A DNA stretch of 5,818 bases from Pseudomonadota bacterium (GTDB lineage Bacteria; Pseudomonadota; Alphaproteobacteria; Rhodobacterales; Rhodobacteraceae): positions 1 to 5,818 of the forward strand of contig JAQBUS010000094.1 in assembly GCA_027623875.1 (NCBI GenBank). The letters are read 5' to 3'. The notes beneath the pieces are model-generated. The model saw only the letters and a program-made list of their open reading frames with translations, did no database searches and had not been told where the DNA came from. Of this stretch, positions 1 to 5,654 are shown piece by piece. A program made the translations under genes and the position numbers. Every line of letters begins with the position of its first letter. Position 1 is the first letter of the stretch.

Positions 1-2308
1 TAATAACCCCTATGATAGGCTATCAGGGTTCACAATAGGGCAGATTCTCAAGGCAGAACAACATCCAAATGCTGATAAACTTCGGGTGTGTACCGTCAAC
101 ACTAACGAAGGAGAGAAGCAAATAATATGTGGGGCACCTAACGCAAGAGCTGGAATAAAAGTCGTTATAGCTAAACCTGGATCATATATTCCAGGAATTG
201 ATACCACCATAGGGGTGGGTAATATTCGAGGAATAGAGAGTGCTGGGATGATGTGCTCTGAAAGAGAAATGGGTTTGAGTGATGAGCATGACGGCATTAT
301 AGAGCTATCCTCTGGGCAGGTTGGTCAAAGCTTTGTCGATTGGCTTAAAGTTTATGAACCGGAAAAGGTAGATCCGGTTATTGAAATCGGAATAACCCCA
401 AATCGTCCAGATGCGCTCGGCGTAAGGGGGATAGCTAGAGATTTGGTGGCCAGAGGCTTGGGATCACTTAAAGAAAAACCAGCAAAGAAAGTGACTGGAA
501 AATTTAAAAGCAATATTAATGTGGCTATAGATACAGAAATAAAAAATAGTGGCTGTAGAGTTTTCATGGGAAGATACATTCGCAACCTACGAAATGGGCC
601 TAGTCCAAAATGGCTACAGGATAGGTTGTTGGCCATTGGGTTACGACCAATTTCTTCCCTAGTAGATATTACGAATTTTTTTACATTTGATAGGAATCGG
701 CCACTTCATGTCTTTGATGCGGATCAACTGGTTGGTAATTTAAAAATTCATAAATCTACAAAGGGTCAACGAATGATGGCGCTTGATGATAAGGAGTATG
801 AACTTCCGGAGGGGTCTCTTGCAATCTCAGACAGCAAGGGACTAGTAAGCATAGCCGGGATAATGGGTGGGCTTGGATCTGGTTGTACAGAAGCTACTGT
901 TAATGTTTTTTTAGAGGCTGCGGTGTGGGATACGGTTCAGATTGCTATTACTGGTCGCCTTCTCAAGATAAATTCCGATGCTAGATATCGAAATGAGCGT
1001 GGTATAGACCCTGAATTCAATGAAGAAGCTATAGAGTTAGCGACCAAGATGATAATTGATATCTGTGGAGGAGAACCGTCTGACATCGTCTCCGATGGAA
1101 AAATAGAGCCAGTACTTAAAGGTTATAAGTTTGACTGTAATATGATTAAATCAGTTGTAGGCATGGATGTTCCCACTTCTAAACAAGAAGATATCCTTAA
1201 GAAACTTGGTTTTAGGTTGGATAATGGATACGCATATCCACCAAGTTGGCGACCAGATATTACCGGAGAAATAGACTTAGTTGAAGAAATTGCAAGGATT
1301 TCGTCCTTAAGCAAATTAGTTTCTTCCCCGTTGGCCAGATTGCATTTTGGTGTGCAAAAGTCGATCCTGACAGCCAAGCAAAATAAAGAGAGAATAGCAC
1401 GACGTGAAATTGCTTCTCTTGGTTACAACGAATGCGTTACCTATACTTTTATTGATAGTGGTAATGCTACGCTTTTTGGAGGGGTTGATGCTGAGTTAAG
1501 GCTTGAAAACCCAATTTCGCAAGAACTGAGCCATATGCGTCCAGATTTACTGCCAGGTCTATTAATGGCGGCGTCTCGAAATCAAGCCAGAGGCTTTATG
1601 GATCTGCGGTTGTTTGAGGTGGGAGCGGTTTTTAATAGTGGTGAGCCTGAGGGACAATACTCGCAGGCTACGGGTTTGTTGGTTGGGCATGTGGATTCAC
1701 GAAACCCTCATAATGCCCGGAGATTAGTGGATATATTTGATGCAAAAGCCAATGCAGAAGCGGTGCTGTTTGCCTTGAAATCTCCTTTAAAGTTAAATGT
1801 GCACCGGGATGTTTCTGATTGGTGGCATCCGGGTCGTTCTGGCCGTCTTGCATTGGGTGCGAAAAAAACGTTAGGAACTTTTGGAGAGATACACCCAAGG
1901 CTAATAAAGGAATTTGGATTAAGGGGTGCTGTTGTTGCTTTTACAATCCTTCTAGAGAATATTCCTGAACGAAGGTCTAAAGCGACGACTCGAGACGCTT
2001 TGAAAATTAGTGATTTACAGGGTGTCGAGAGAGATTTTGCTTTTATTCTTAACAGTGAGATAGACTCTCACATTGTAGTTAGTGCTGCTCAAAGTGCTGA
2101 TAAGGAGCTAATCGAATCTGTTAACGTGTTTGATGAATTTAAAGGACCTCAAGCTGAGGCACAGTTTGGAAAAGGAAAAAAATCTTTAGCTATTTCTGTT
2201 AAGCTTCAACCGAAGGAGATCACGTTTAAAGACGCTGATATTGAAGCTATATCGTTAAAAATTATTGCTGGAGTCATAGCCTCTACCGGTGGTGAGTTAA
2301 GAAAATAG
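1..2308 (+). CDS. pheT: Phenylalanyl-tRNA synthetase beta subunit (5'-truncated by window edge)
   Basis: PheT is the beta chain of the cytoplasmic alpha2beta2 enzyme that charges tRNA-Phe; it carries editing and tRNA-binding functions. Codons run in frame from base 2, and about 768 residues are visible; roughly 35-45 N-terminal residues are missing compared with the usual ~800. Domains in order: EMAP-II-like tRNA-binding OB fold (about nt 35-400, with HPNADKLRV and CGAPNARAG); B3/B4 editing domain (about nt 560-1075, with GLRPISSLVDITN, RPLHVFD and SDARYRNERG); B5 (about nt 1120-1330, with PPSWRPDI and DLVEEIARI); catalytic-like fold (about nt 1370-1980, with MRPDLLPGLL and LRLFEVG); and a C-terminal FDX-ACB anticodon-binding domain (about nt 2006-2308, with VERDFAFI). 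The GTG at 86 lies inside the OB fold and is an internal Val codon, not the start. pheS would be expected upstream. The reading frame is intact. The phrasing of the OB fold and of CSEREMGLSDEHDGI resembles alphaproteobacterial PheT. Confidence 0.97.
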   Translation, partial: NNPYDRLSGFTIGQILKAEQHPNADKLRVCTVNTNEGEKQIICGAPNARAGIKVVIAKPGSYIPGIDTTIGVGNIRGIESAGMMCSEREMGLSDEHDGIIELSSGQVGQSFVDWLKVYEPEKVDPVIEIGITPNRPDALGVRGIARDLVARGLGSLKEKPAKKVTGKFKSNINVAIDTEIKNSGCRVFMGRYIRNLRNGPSPKWLQDRLLAIGLRPISSLVDITNFFTFDRNRPLHVFDADQLVGNLKIHKSTKGQRMMALDDKEYELPEGSLAISDSKGLVSIAGIMGGLGSGCTEATVNVFLEAAVWDTVQIAITGRLLKINSDARYRNERGIDPEFNEEAIELATKMIIDICGGEPSDIVSDGKIEPVLKGYKFDCNMIKSVVGMDVPTSKQEDILKKLGFRLDNGYAYPPSWRPDITGEIDLVEEIARISSLSKLVSSPLARLHFGVQKSILTAKQNKERIARREIASLGYNECVTYTFIDSGNATLFGGVDAELRLENPISQELSHMRPDLLPGLLMAASRNQARGFMDLRLFEVGAVFNSGEPEGQYSQATGLLVGHVDSRNPHNARRLVDIFDAKANAEAVLFALKSPLKLNVHRDVSDWWHPGRSGRLALGAKKTLGTFGEIHPRLIKEFGLRGAVVAFTILLENIPERRSKATTRDALKISDLQGVERDFAFILNSEIDSHIVVSAAQSADKELIESVNVFDEFKGPQAEAQFGKGKKSLAISVKLQPKEITFKDADIEAISLKIIAGVIASTGGELRK

Positions 2309-2324
2309 GATGCTCAACACAAAG

Positions 2325-2370
2325 TATATATAGGCTGAAGTTAACACACTCCAGCCTATATATAAATTTT
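2325..2370. terminator. Hairpin terminator between convergent pheT and ald, probably bidirectional
   Basis: Bases 2325-2337 are perfectly complementary to 2352-2364, giving a 13-bp stem whose inner end is GC-containing (AGGCTG/CAGCCT). After one A-C mismatch, three more pairs (2339-2341 with 2348-2350) close a six-base loop. On the plus strand the stem is followed by AA then TTTT, 17 bases past the pheT stop. On the minus strand it is followed by CTTTG, so termination of ald transcripts would rest on a weaker U tract. It fills the 72-base gap between the two stop codons, which supports a shared role. Confidence 0.75.
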
Positions 2371-2380
2371 ATGCTAGCCG

Positions 2381-3499
2381 TTAAATTGATAGCGCTGATT
2401 TAGGGTCAATGGAAGGGATGTTTAGCGCCTCTCCGACGGCTTTATACGTTAAATTACCTGCATGGACGTTTAATCCATTTAGCAGATGAAGATCATCTTC
2501 GCATGCTTGCTTCCAGCCCTTGTTAGCTAATGCTATAATGAAAGGCATGGTGGCGTTACCTAAGGCTATTGTGGAAGTTCTAGCGACGGCGCCTGGCATA
2601 TTAGCTACACAATAATGCATTATACCATCGACTTCATATATAGGATCTTGATGAGTTGTGGCTCGGGATGTTTCAAAGCAGCCACCTTGATCTATGGCTA
2701 CATCAACGATTACAGCACCGGGTTTCATTGTGGAAAGTTGGGCTTTAGAGACCAACTTAGGGGCTGACGCCCCTGGAACTAAGACGGCACCAATGACCAA
2801 ATCAGCCTCTGCTACAAGATCAGCCGTATTTCCGGCACTTGCAAAAACAGTTGTAAAATCTCCACCAAAAGTATCATCAAGGTACCGCATTCTTGTGAGT
2901 GAGCGGTCCAAAACGGTAACATCGGCACCCATTCCTGAAGCAACTTTTGCAGCATAGGTTCCAACAACCCCACCACCAATAACAACAACCTTAGCAGGTG
3001 CAACGCCAGGAACGCCGCCAAGTAATACACCGCGTCCCCCGTTGGCTTTTTGTAGGGTCCAAGCCCCAACCCGTGGCGCTAAACGGCCAGCCACTCCCGA
3101 CATTGGAGCAAGTAGGGGCAAACCACCAGCTGCGTCTGTTACTGTTTCATATGCAATTGCTGTGCATTTTGATTTAAGTAAGTCATGGGTTTGCTCGGGG
3201 TCTGGTGCCAAGTGAAGATATGTGAATAATACTTGGCCTTCACGTAACATTTTGCGTTCAATTGCTTGCGGCTCCTTTACTTTCACAATCATGTCAGATT
3301 CTAAAAACACTTGGGCGGCGGTATCGATTACGGTGGCCCCAGCTTCCTGATATTGTGTATCTGCAAATCCAGAACCAATTCCAGTATCTTTTTGTATTAA
3401 AACTGAATGGCCATGTAATATTATTTCTTTAACAGCATTTGGTGTTAAGCCAACACGAAATTCCTGTGGTTTTACTTCTCTTGGGCAACCGATGATCAT
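2381..3499 (-). CDS. ald: Alanine dehydrogenase (NAD-dependent)
   Basis: Ald catalyses the reversible oxidative deamination of L-alanine to pyruvate and ammonium with NAD+, in the cytoplasm. At 372 residues it is full length for the family. The N-terminus MIIGCPREVK..FRVGLTP is typical and includes Arg15 for substrate binding. Lys75 lies in KVKEP and His96 in TYLHLAPD. The Rossmann fold carries GGGVVG at 175-180 and Asp198 at the end of the second strand, for NAD ribose. Asp270 lies in VDVAIDQGG, and VANMPGAVARTST (about 298-310) is the family signature. All expected catalytic and cofactor residues are present. The ATG at 3499 is preceded by AAGGA at six-base spacing, which fixes the start. 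It is divergent from an Lrp/AsnC regulator gene, the arrangement known for alanine-responsive control of ald in other bacteria, so regulation by that neighbour is likely. It is convergent with pheT. Confidence 0.97.
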   Translation of the reverse strand: MIIGCPREVKPQEFRVGLTPNAVKEIILHGHSVLIQKDTGIGSGFADTQYQEAGATVIDTAAQVFLESDMIVKVKEPQAIERKMLREGQVLFTYLHLAPDPEQTHDLLKSKCTAIAYETVTDAAGGLPLLAPMSGVAGRLAPRVGAWTLQKANGGRGVLLGGVPGVAPAKVVVIGGGVVGTYAAKVASGMGADVTVLDRSLTRMRYLDDTFGGDFTTVFASAGNTADLVAEADLVIGAVLVPGASAPKLVSKAQLSTMKPGAVIVDVAIDQGGCFETSRATTHQDPIYEVDGIMHYCVANMPGAVARTSTIALGNATMPFIIALANKGWKQACEDDLHLLNGLNVHAGNLTYKAVGEALNIPSIDPKSALSI

Positions 3500-3505
3500 G
3501 ATGTG

Positions 3506-3510
3506 TCCTT
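3506..3510 (-). promoter_or_regulatory. Shine-Dalgarno site of ald
   Basis: On the minus strand the sequence reads AAGGA, then six bases, then ATG at 3499. It is the clearest ribosome binding site in the window and supports the chosen ald start. Confidence 0.7.
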
Positions 3511-3530
3511 TTTGAACTAATTAATTACTC

Positions 3531-3558
3531 ATTGTATGATTAGACATATTTTTGGAAA
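3531..3558 (-). promoter_or_regulatory. Candidate sigma70-type promoter of ald
   Basis: Read on the minus strand: -35 TTTCCA (3553-3558, four of six consensus bases), a 16-base spacer, and -10 TACAAT (3531-3536, five of six). The predicted transcript would start near 3524, giving a leader of about 25 bases that still contains the AAGGA site. The region is very AT-rich, so chance matches are likely and the call rests on position as much as on sequence. Confidence 0.4.
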
Positions 3559-3574
3559 AATTATTGAAAAATTA
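3552..3574. repeat. Tandem A-tract repeat in the ald/lrp divergent region
   Basis: TTGGAAAAATTA (3552-3563) is followed directly by TTGAAAAATTA (3564-3574): two copies differing by one G. The A5 tracts start at 3556 and 3567, eleven bases apart, close to one helical turn, so the DNA here is expected to be curved. The repeat contains the candidate -35 boxes of both divergent promoters. It is a plausible binding site for the adjacent Lrp-family protein, since this family favours AT-rich, bent, phased sites; that role is inference. Confidence 0.6.
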
Positions 3575-3592
3575 AACTAATTACGTTATGGT
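3564..3592 (+). promoter_or_regulatory. Candidate sigma70-type promoter of the Lrp-family gene
   Basis: -35 TTGAAA (3564-3569, five of six consensus bases), a 17-base spacer, and -10 TATGGT (3587-3592, four of six). The transcript would start near 3599, leaving a leader of about 44 bases before the ATG. TAGAAT at 3595-3600 and TATAAA at 3600-3605 are alternative -10 matches but lack a good -35 at proper spacing. Confidence 0.4.
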
Positions 3593-3625
3593 TTTAGAAT
3601 ATAAATAATATTTATGGCAATAAAA

Positions 3626-3640
3626 TAGAAGGTTCTTCTA
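3626..3640 (+). promoter_or_regulatory. Inverted repeat containing the Shine-Dalgarno site of the Lrp-family gene
   Basis: TAGAAG (3626-3631) and CTTCTA (3635-3640) form a perfect 6-bp inverted repeat with a three-base GTT spacer. The likely ribosome binding site AGAAGG (3627-3632), ten bases before the ATG, lies in the 5' arm. In RNA this could fold and partly mask the site; in DNA it could be an operator for autoregulation. The stem has only two GC pairs, so its stability is doubtful. Confidence 0.4.
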
Positions 3641-3642
3641 AA

Positions 3643-4104
3643 ATGAGTAAGATTGATGCAACAGATTTAAAAATATTAAGAATTTTGCAGAAGAATGGAC
3701 GAATCTCTAACTCTGAACTTTCAGACAAAATAAATTTGTCACCATCCGCATGTCACCGGCGCGTTCACAATCTCGAATTCCATGGTGTGATAAAAAACTA
3801 TGTTGCCGTGGTGGATTTTAGAAAAGTAAATCTCCCTACTACAGTTTTTGTGGAAATAACTCTTAATGGGCAAGCTAATGAAGTTTTGGATAAGTTTGAA
3901 TCTGAGGTGAAAAAAATCCCAGCTGTTCTTGAGTGTCACCTGATGGCTGGGTCAGCGGATTATCTGTTGAAGGTTGTAGCTGCAGATACGGATGATTTTG
4001 CCCGAATCCACGGCAACTTTCTGGCAAGATTGCCAGGGGTGTCCCAAATGCAATCAAGTTTTGCTCTAAAGACCGTTTTCAAAGAAAAAGGCCTTCCCGT
4101 TTAA
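3643..4104 (+). CDS. Lrp/AsnC-family transcriptional regulator, likely regulator of ald
   Basis: This is a DNA-binding protein of the feast/famine (Lrp/AsnC) family, acting on promoters in response to an amino acid. It has 153 residues, a normal family length. The N-terminal winged helix-turn-helix covers about residues 4-52, with DATDLKILRILQKNGRIS followed by the recognition helix SPSACHRRVHNLE and the HGVIKNYVA turn. A short linker leads to the C-terminal ligand-binding RAM domain (about 65-145), with ECHLMAGSADYLLKV (97-111) holding the glycine/aspartate turn where effectors bind, and RLPGV near 129. The RAM segment closely resembles E. coli Lrp. Start ATG 3643 follows AGAAGG at ten bases. 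Its position divergent from ald makes alanine the most likely effector and ald the most likely target, as in the AldR systems. That assignment is by context; it could instead be a broader Lrp. Confidence 0.95.
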   Translation: MSKIDATDLKILRILQKNGRISNSELSDKINLSPSACHRRVHNLEFHGVIKNYVAVVDFRKVNLPTTVFVEITLNGQANEVLDKFESEVKKIPAVLECHLMAGSADYLLKVVAADTDDFARIHGNFLARLPGVSQMQSSFALKTVFKEKGLPV

Positions 4105-4116
4105 TCTAAATAACGG
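4097..4116. terminator. Weak hairpin in the convergent gap after the Lrp-family gene
   Basis: CCGTT (4097-4101) can pair with AACGG (4112-4116) around a ten-base loop, in the 38-base gap between two convergent stop codons. On the minus strand it is followed, after eight bases, by TTTTTCTTT (4089-4081), so it could contribute to ending the leftward operon. On the plus strand no T tract follows. The stem is short and the T tract is displaced, so this is a poor terminator candidate. Confidence 0.22.
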
Positions 4117-4142
4117 ATCTTAGATACTATTATGGCAAATAC

Positions 4143-5114
4143 TTAGTTGAATCTACCGGTCGCACTACCTAGAAGCATGAATGCTCTGGCTGTCCTGGTG
4201 GAAGAAAACCTCATTAACTCGTCATCGTTGGCTTTTTTACAAAAGTCTCCAAGCGCAGTATCAAAGCACCGTAAAAAGTGGTAACAGGCATCACGGAATA
4301 TTTCGTCTGTTTTTACTTTTTTTGAGATCAGATATATTGTTTCGTCATTTTGAACCTGACCAAGAGCAGATATAATAGGCCCACGTTCTCCATTAGAAAA
4401 TCTACGCCAAATTTCGGGTTTAGAAATTTCAGGGTCCAAATCATCCATATAAATTCCATCATGGCTTAAGAGCGTTTGAATGTCTTGGCTCGCGCGCAAT
4501 AAGTCGCCGCTCTCTTCATCGGCTAAAGCGAGGCGTAATTTCCGAAAACCTTCCGTATCTTTTTCGTCTTTTGGAAAATTCAATGCACCAATAAGGTCTT
4601 TAACAGAAATCGCTCCTTTTATTTCCGGCTCGATTAGATTGTCTTTTATATCTGAAATACTATGAGTATTTTTATGGTTCTTAACGTTTATTTCTAAGGC
4701 GGTGAGTTTAAAGCTTAGTTCATTTTGATTATGAGATATAGCTTCTAGTTTTTCTCTGAATTTATTGAAACTTTCTTTAGCTTCTATAAAATCGCGCTGG
4801 CTTATCAAGTCATCCAAGGAATCGATATTTAGTGACAATTGTTTTTGATTGAGAGTTAATTCATTTATACTGTTATTTGCAGACATTCCGGTTGCAACGA
4901 ATAGTAATGCAGTTATCACACTTTGTATTACCACCAAGTAGAGGTTTATTGTCTCAGATACTTCAATAAAAAGTGAATATATTATTAATGGAACTATTAT
5001 TATAAGCCATGCAACAGCTAGTGCCCGTATTGTTCTATTGCTGGATAAGCCCCTAGTAGGTAGAGACGGTTTCCCAAAACTATCTTGGTTTGTTGGCGAA
5101 AATTCTATTTTCAT
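4143..5114 (-). CDS. Uncharacterised protein with two predicted membrane helices and a coiled coil
   Basis: I do not recognise a named family. The 323-residue product has a polar N-terminus with Arg21, Arg27 and Arg30; a first hydrophobic helix at about 31-50 (ALAVAWLIIIVPLIIYSLF); a short acidic loop (EVSETIN); and a second helix at about 58-77. The positive-inside rule puts both ends in the cytoplasm. Residues about 81-147 have the leucine/isoleucine spacing and charge of a coiled coil. A compact C-terminal part (about 188-323) is rich in Arg/Asp and aromatics, with DDLDPEISKPEIWRRFSNGERG (residues 224-245) and FRDACYHFLRCFD (273-285), ending in TRTARAFMLLGSATGRFN. I have an impression, not checkable here, that similar C-terminal segments occur in unnamed alphaproteobacterial proteins. 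It starts 12 bases after the greA stop, with AGG of the greA tail as a weak ribosome site about 11 bases before ATG 5114, suggesting one transcript. No enzymatic motif is visible; a membrane-tethered scaffold or adaptor is only a guess. Confidence 0.85.
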   Translation of the reverse strand: MKIEFSPTNQDSFGKPSLPTRGLSSNRTIRALAVAWLIIIVPLIIYSLFIEVSETINLYLVVIQSVITALLFVATGMSANNSINELTLNQKQLSLNIDSLDDLISQRDFIEAKESFNKFREKLEAISHNQNELSFKLTALEINVKNHKNTHSISDIKDNLIEPEIKGAISVKDLIGALNFPKDEKDTEGFRKLRLALADEESGDLLRASQDIQTLLSHDGIYMDDLDPEISKPEIWRRFSNGERGPIISALGQVQNDETIYLISKKVKTDEIFRDACYHFLRCFDTALGDFCKKANDDELMRFSSTRTARAFMLLGSATGRFN

Positions 5115-5126
5115 AAGACAAATAAC

Positions 5127-5597
5127 CTAGATATATTTAACATCTAGAATCTCATAGTCCTTAGTTCCTCCGGGTGTGTTTACTTCCACACTATCGCCGA
5201 CATCCTTACTAATAAGTGCTCGTGCCAAAGGCGAATGTATGTTAAGAAGTCCTTTTTCTATGTTGGCTTCTGTGGGCCCAACAATCTGAAAGGTCTTTTT
5301 CTGTTCTGTATTTTCATCTAAAATTACAATAGTAGCACCAAATTTTATTGAGCCAAATAATTTTGATGGATCTATTACTTCAGCTTTTGATAATGATGCA
5401 TCAAGTTCTTTAATACGTCCTTCAATAAAGCTTTGTTTTTCGCGGGCTGAGTGGTATTCGGCATTCTCCGAGAGGTCGCCGTGTTCTCTCGCTTCAGCAA
5501 TAGCTTTAATTATTGCCGGTCTTTCAATGCTTTTTAAATTCTTTAGCTCGTGGTCTAGGGCTTTATAGCCCGTCGGTGTCATAGGAACTTTTTCCAT
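5127..5597 (-). CDS. greA: Transcription elongation factor GreA
   Basis: GreA enters the secondary channel of RNA polymerase and stimulates cleavage of backtracked transcripts. From ATG 5597 the protein has 156 residues (E. coli GreA has 158). The N-terminal antiparallel coiled coil covers about 1-75; the tip AEAREHGDLSENAEYHSARE carries Asp41 and Glu44, the residues that help position the catalytic metal. The C-terminal FKBP-like domain (about 80-156) contains the NIHSPLARALISK segment and TPGGTKDYEILDVKYI. In-frame alternatives begin upstream at TTG 5612 and ATG 5606. I chose 5597 because MEKVPMTPTGY aligns with the usual GreA N-terminus, because Asp41/Glu44 then match E. coli numbering exactly, and because GGA at 5609-5611 lies ten bases before it. 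It is followed after 12 bases by the membrane-protein gene and preceded by a small lipoprotein gene 47 bases upstream. Confidence 0.97.
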   Translation of the reverse strand: MEKVPMTPTGYKALDHELKNLKSIERPAIIKAIAEAREHGDLSENAEYHSAREKQSFIEGRIKELDASLSKAEVIDPSKLFGSIKFGATIVILDENTEQKKTFQIVGPTEANIEKGLLNIHSPLARALISKDVGDSVEVNTPGGTKDYEILDVKYI

Positions 5598-5612
5598 AGC
5601 TGCCATTTCCAA

Positions 5613-5654
5613 ATTATAGCTTTATAAGCTAACTGATAATGTATTTATATTATA
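5613..5654 (-). promoter_or_regulatory. Possible greA promoter region (two TATAAT hexamers)
   Basis: Two perfect TATAAT hexamers occur on the minus strand upstream of greA, at 5649-5654 and 5613-5618. The first would give a leader of about 45 bases but has no recognisable -35. The second has TTATCA (5634-5639, four of six) at a short 15-base spacing and would give a nearly leaderless message. Either could let greA be transcribed separately from the lipoprotein gene. The AT-rich context makes this weak. Confidence 0.25.
5617..5631. repeat. Inverted repeat upstream of greA
   Basis: TAGCTT (5617-5622) and AAGCTA (5626-5631) form a perfect 6-bp inverted repeat around TAT, 20 bases before the greA start. 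It overlaps the downstream TATAAT hexamer by two bases. It is a candidate operator or a small leader hairpin. No T tract follows on the minus strand, so it is not a terminator. Confidence 0.35.

Larger units (their letters stand above)
3515..3583. repeat. Pair of AACTAATTA direct repeats flanking the promoters
   Basis: AACTAATTA occurs at 3515-3523 and again at 3575-3583, exactly 60 bases apart. The first copy runs into the perfect 10-base palindrome TAATTAATTA (3518-3527), which overlaps the predicted ald transcription start. The second lies between the candidate -35 and -10 of the Lrp-family gene. The copies flank the tandem A-tract repeat and may be distal operator sites for an oligomeric Lrp protein. 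In such AT-rich DNA a nine-base repeat could also be chance. Confidence 0.4.

Noticed and set aside
86..88. GTG at 86 as the start of pheT
   Set aside because: The same frame is open to base 2 and encodes normal PheT sequence (FTIGQILKAEQHPNADKLRV), so the gene begins outside the window and this is an internal Val codon.
10..636. Minus-strand open frames opposite pheT (10-297 and 352-636)
   Set aside because: They lie wholly antisense to well-conserved pheT codons, match no family I recognise, and look like shadows of the codon pattern.
1123..1898. Minus-strand open frames opposite pheT (1123-1377 and 1668-1898)
   Set aside because: They are antisense to conserved PheT domains, with no ribosome site or recognisable motif.
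2694..3069. Open frames within ald (2694-2957 plus, 2812-3069 minus)
   Set aside because: They overlap the NAD-binding part of ald in other frames; their composition follows the ald codons and nothing suggests a separate product.
3541..3555. Match to the E. coli Lrp consensus beginning TAGACATATT
   Set aside because: About a third of the 15 positions disagree, including core bases, and AT-rich DNA gives such partial matches easily.
3500..3642. Riboswitch or small RNA in the ald/lrp intergenic region
   Set aside because: The leader lengths inferred are short, the region has almost no GC-containing stems, and no known riboswitch core is visible.
3739..4057. Minus-strand open frames opposite the Lrp-family gene
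   Set aside because: They are antisense to a conserved regulator and carry no independent features; the hydrophobic or aromatic runs come from the opposite strand.
4105..4124. TCTAA...TTAGA hairpin just after the Lrp-family stop
   Set aside because: It has only five or six mostly AT pairs, a ten-base loop and no following T tract, so it is not a credible terminator.
4181..4665. Plus-strand open frames opposite the membrane protein gene
   Set aside because: They are antisense shadows; the opposite frame has a coherent two-helix plus coiled-coil architecture, a far better explanation.
5598..5612. Longer greA starting at TTG 5612 or ATG 5606
   Set aside because: The extra residues MEMAA are absent from the usual GreA N-terminus, and the GGA that serves as ribosome site for ATG 5597 lies within or against these starts.
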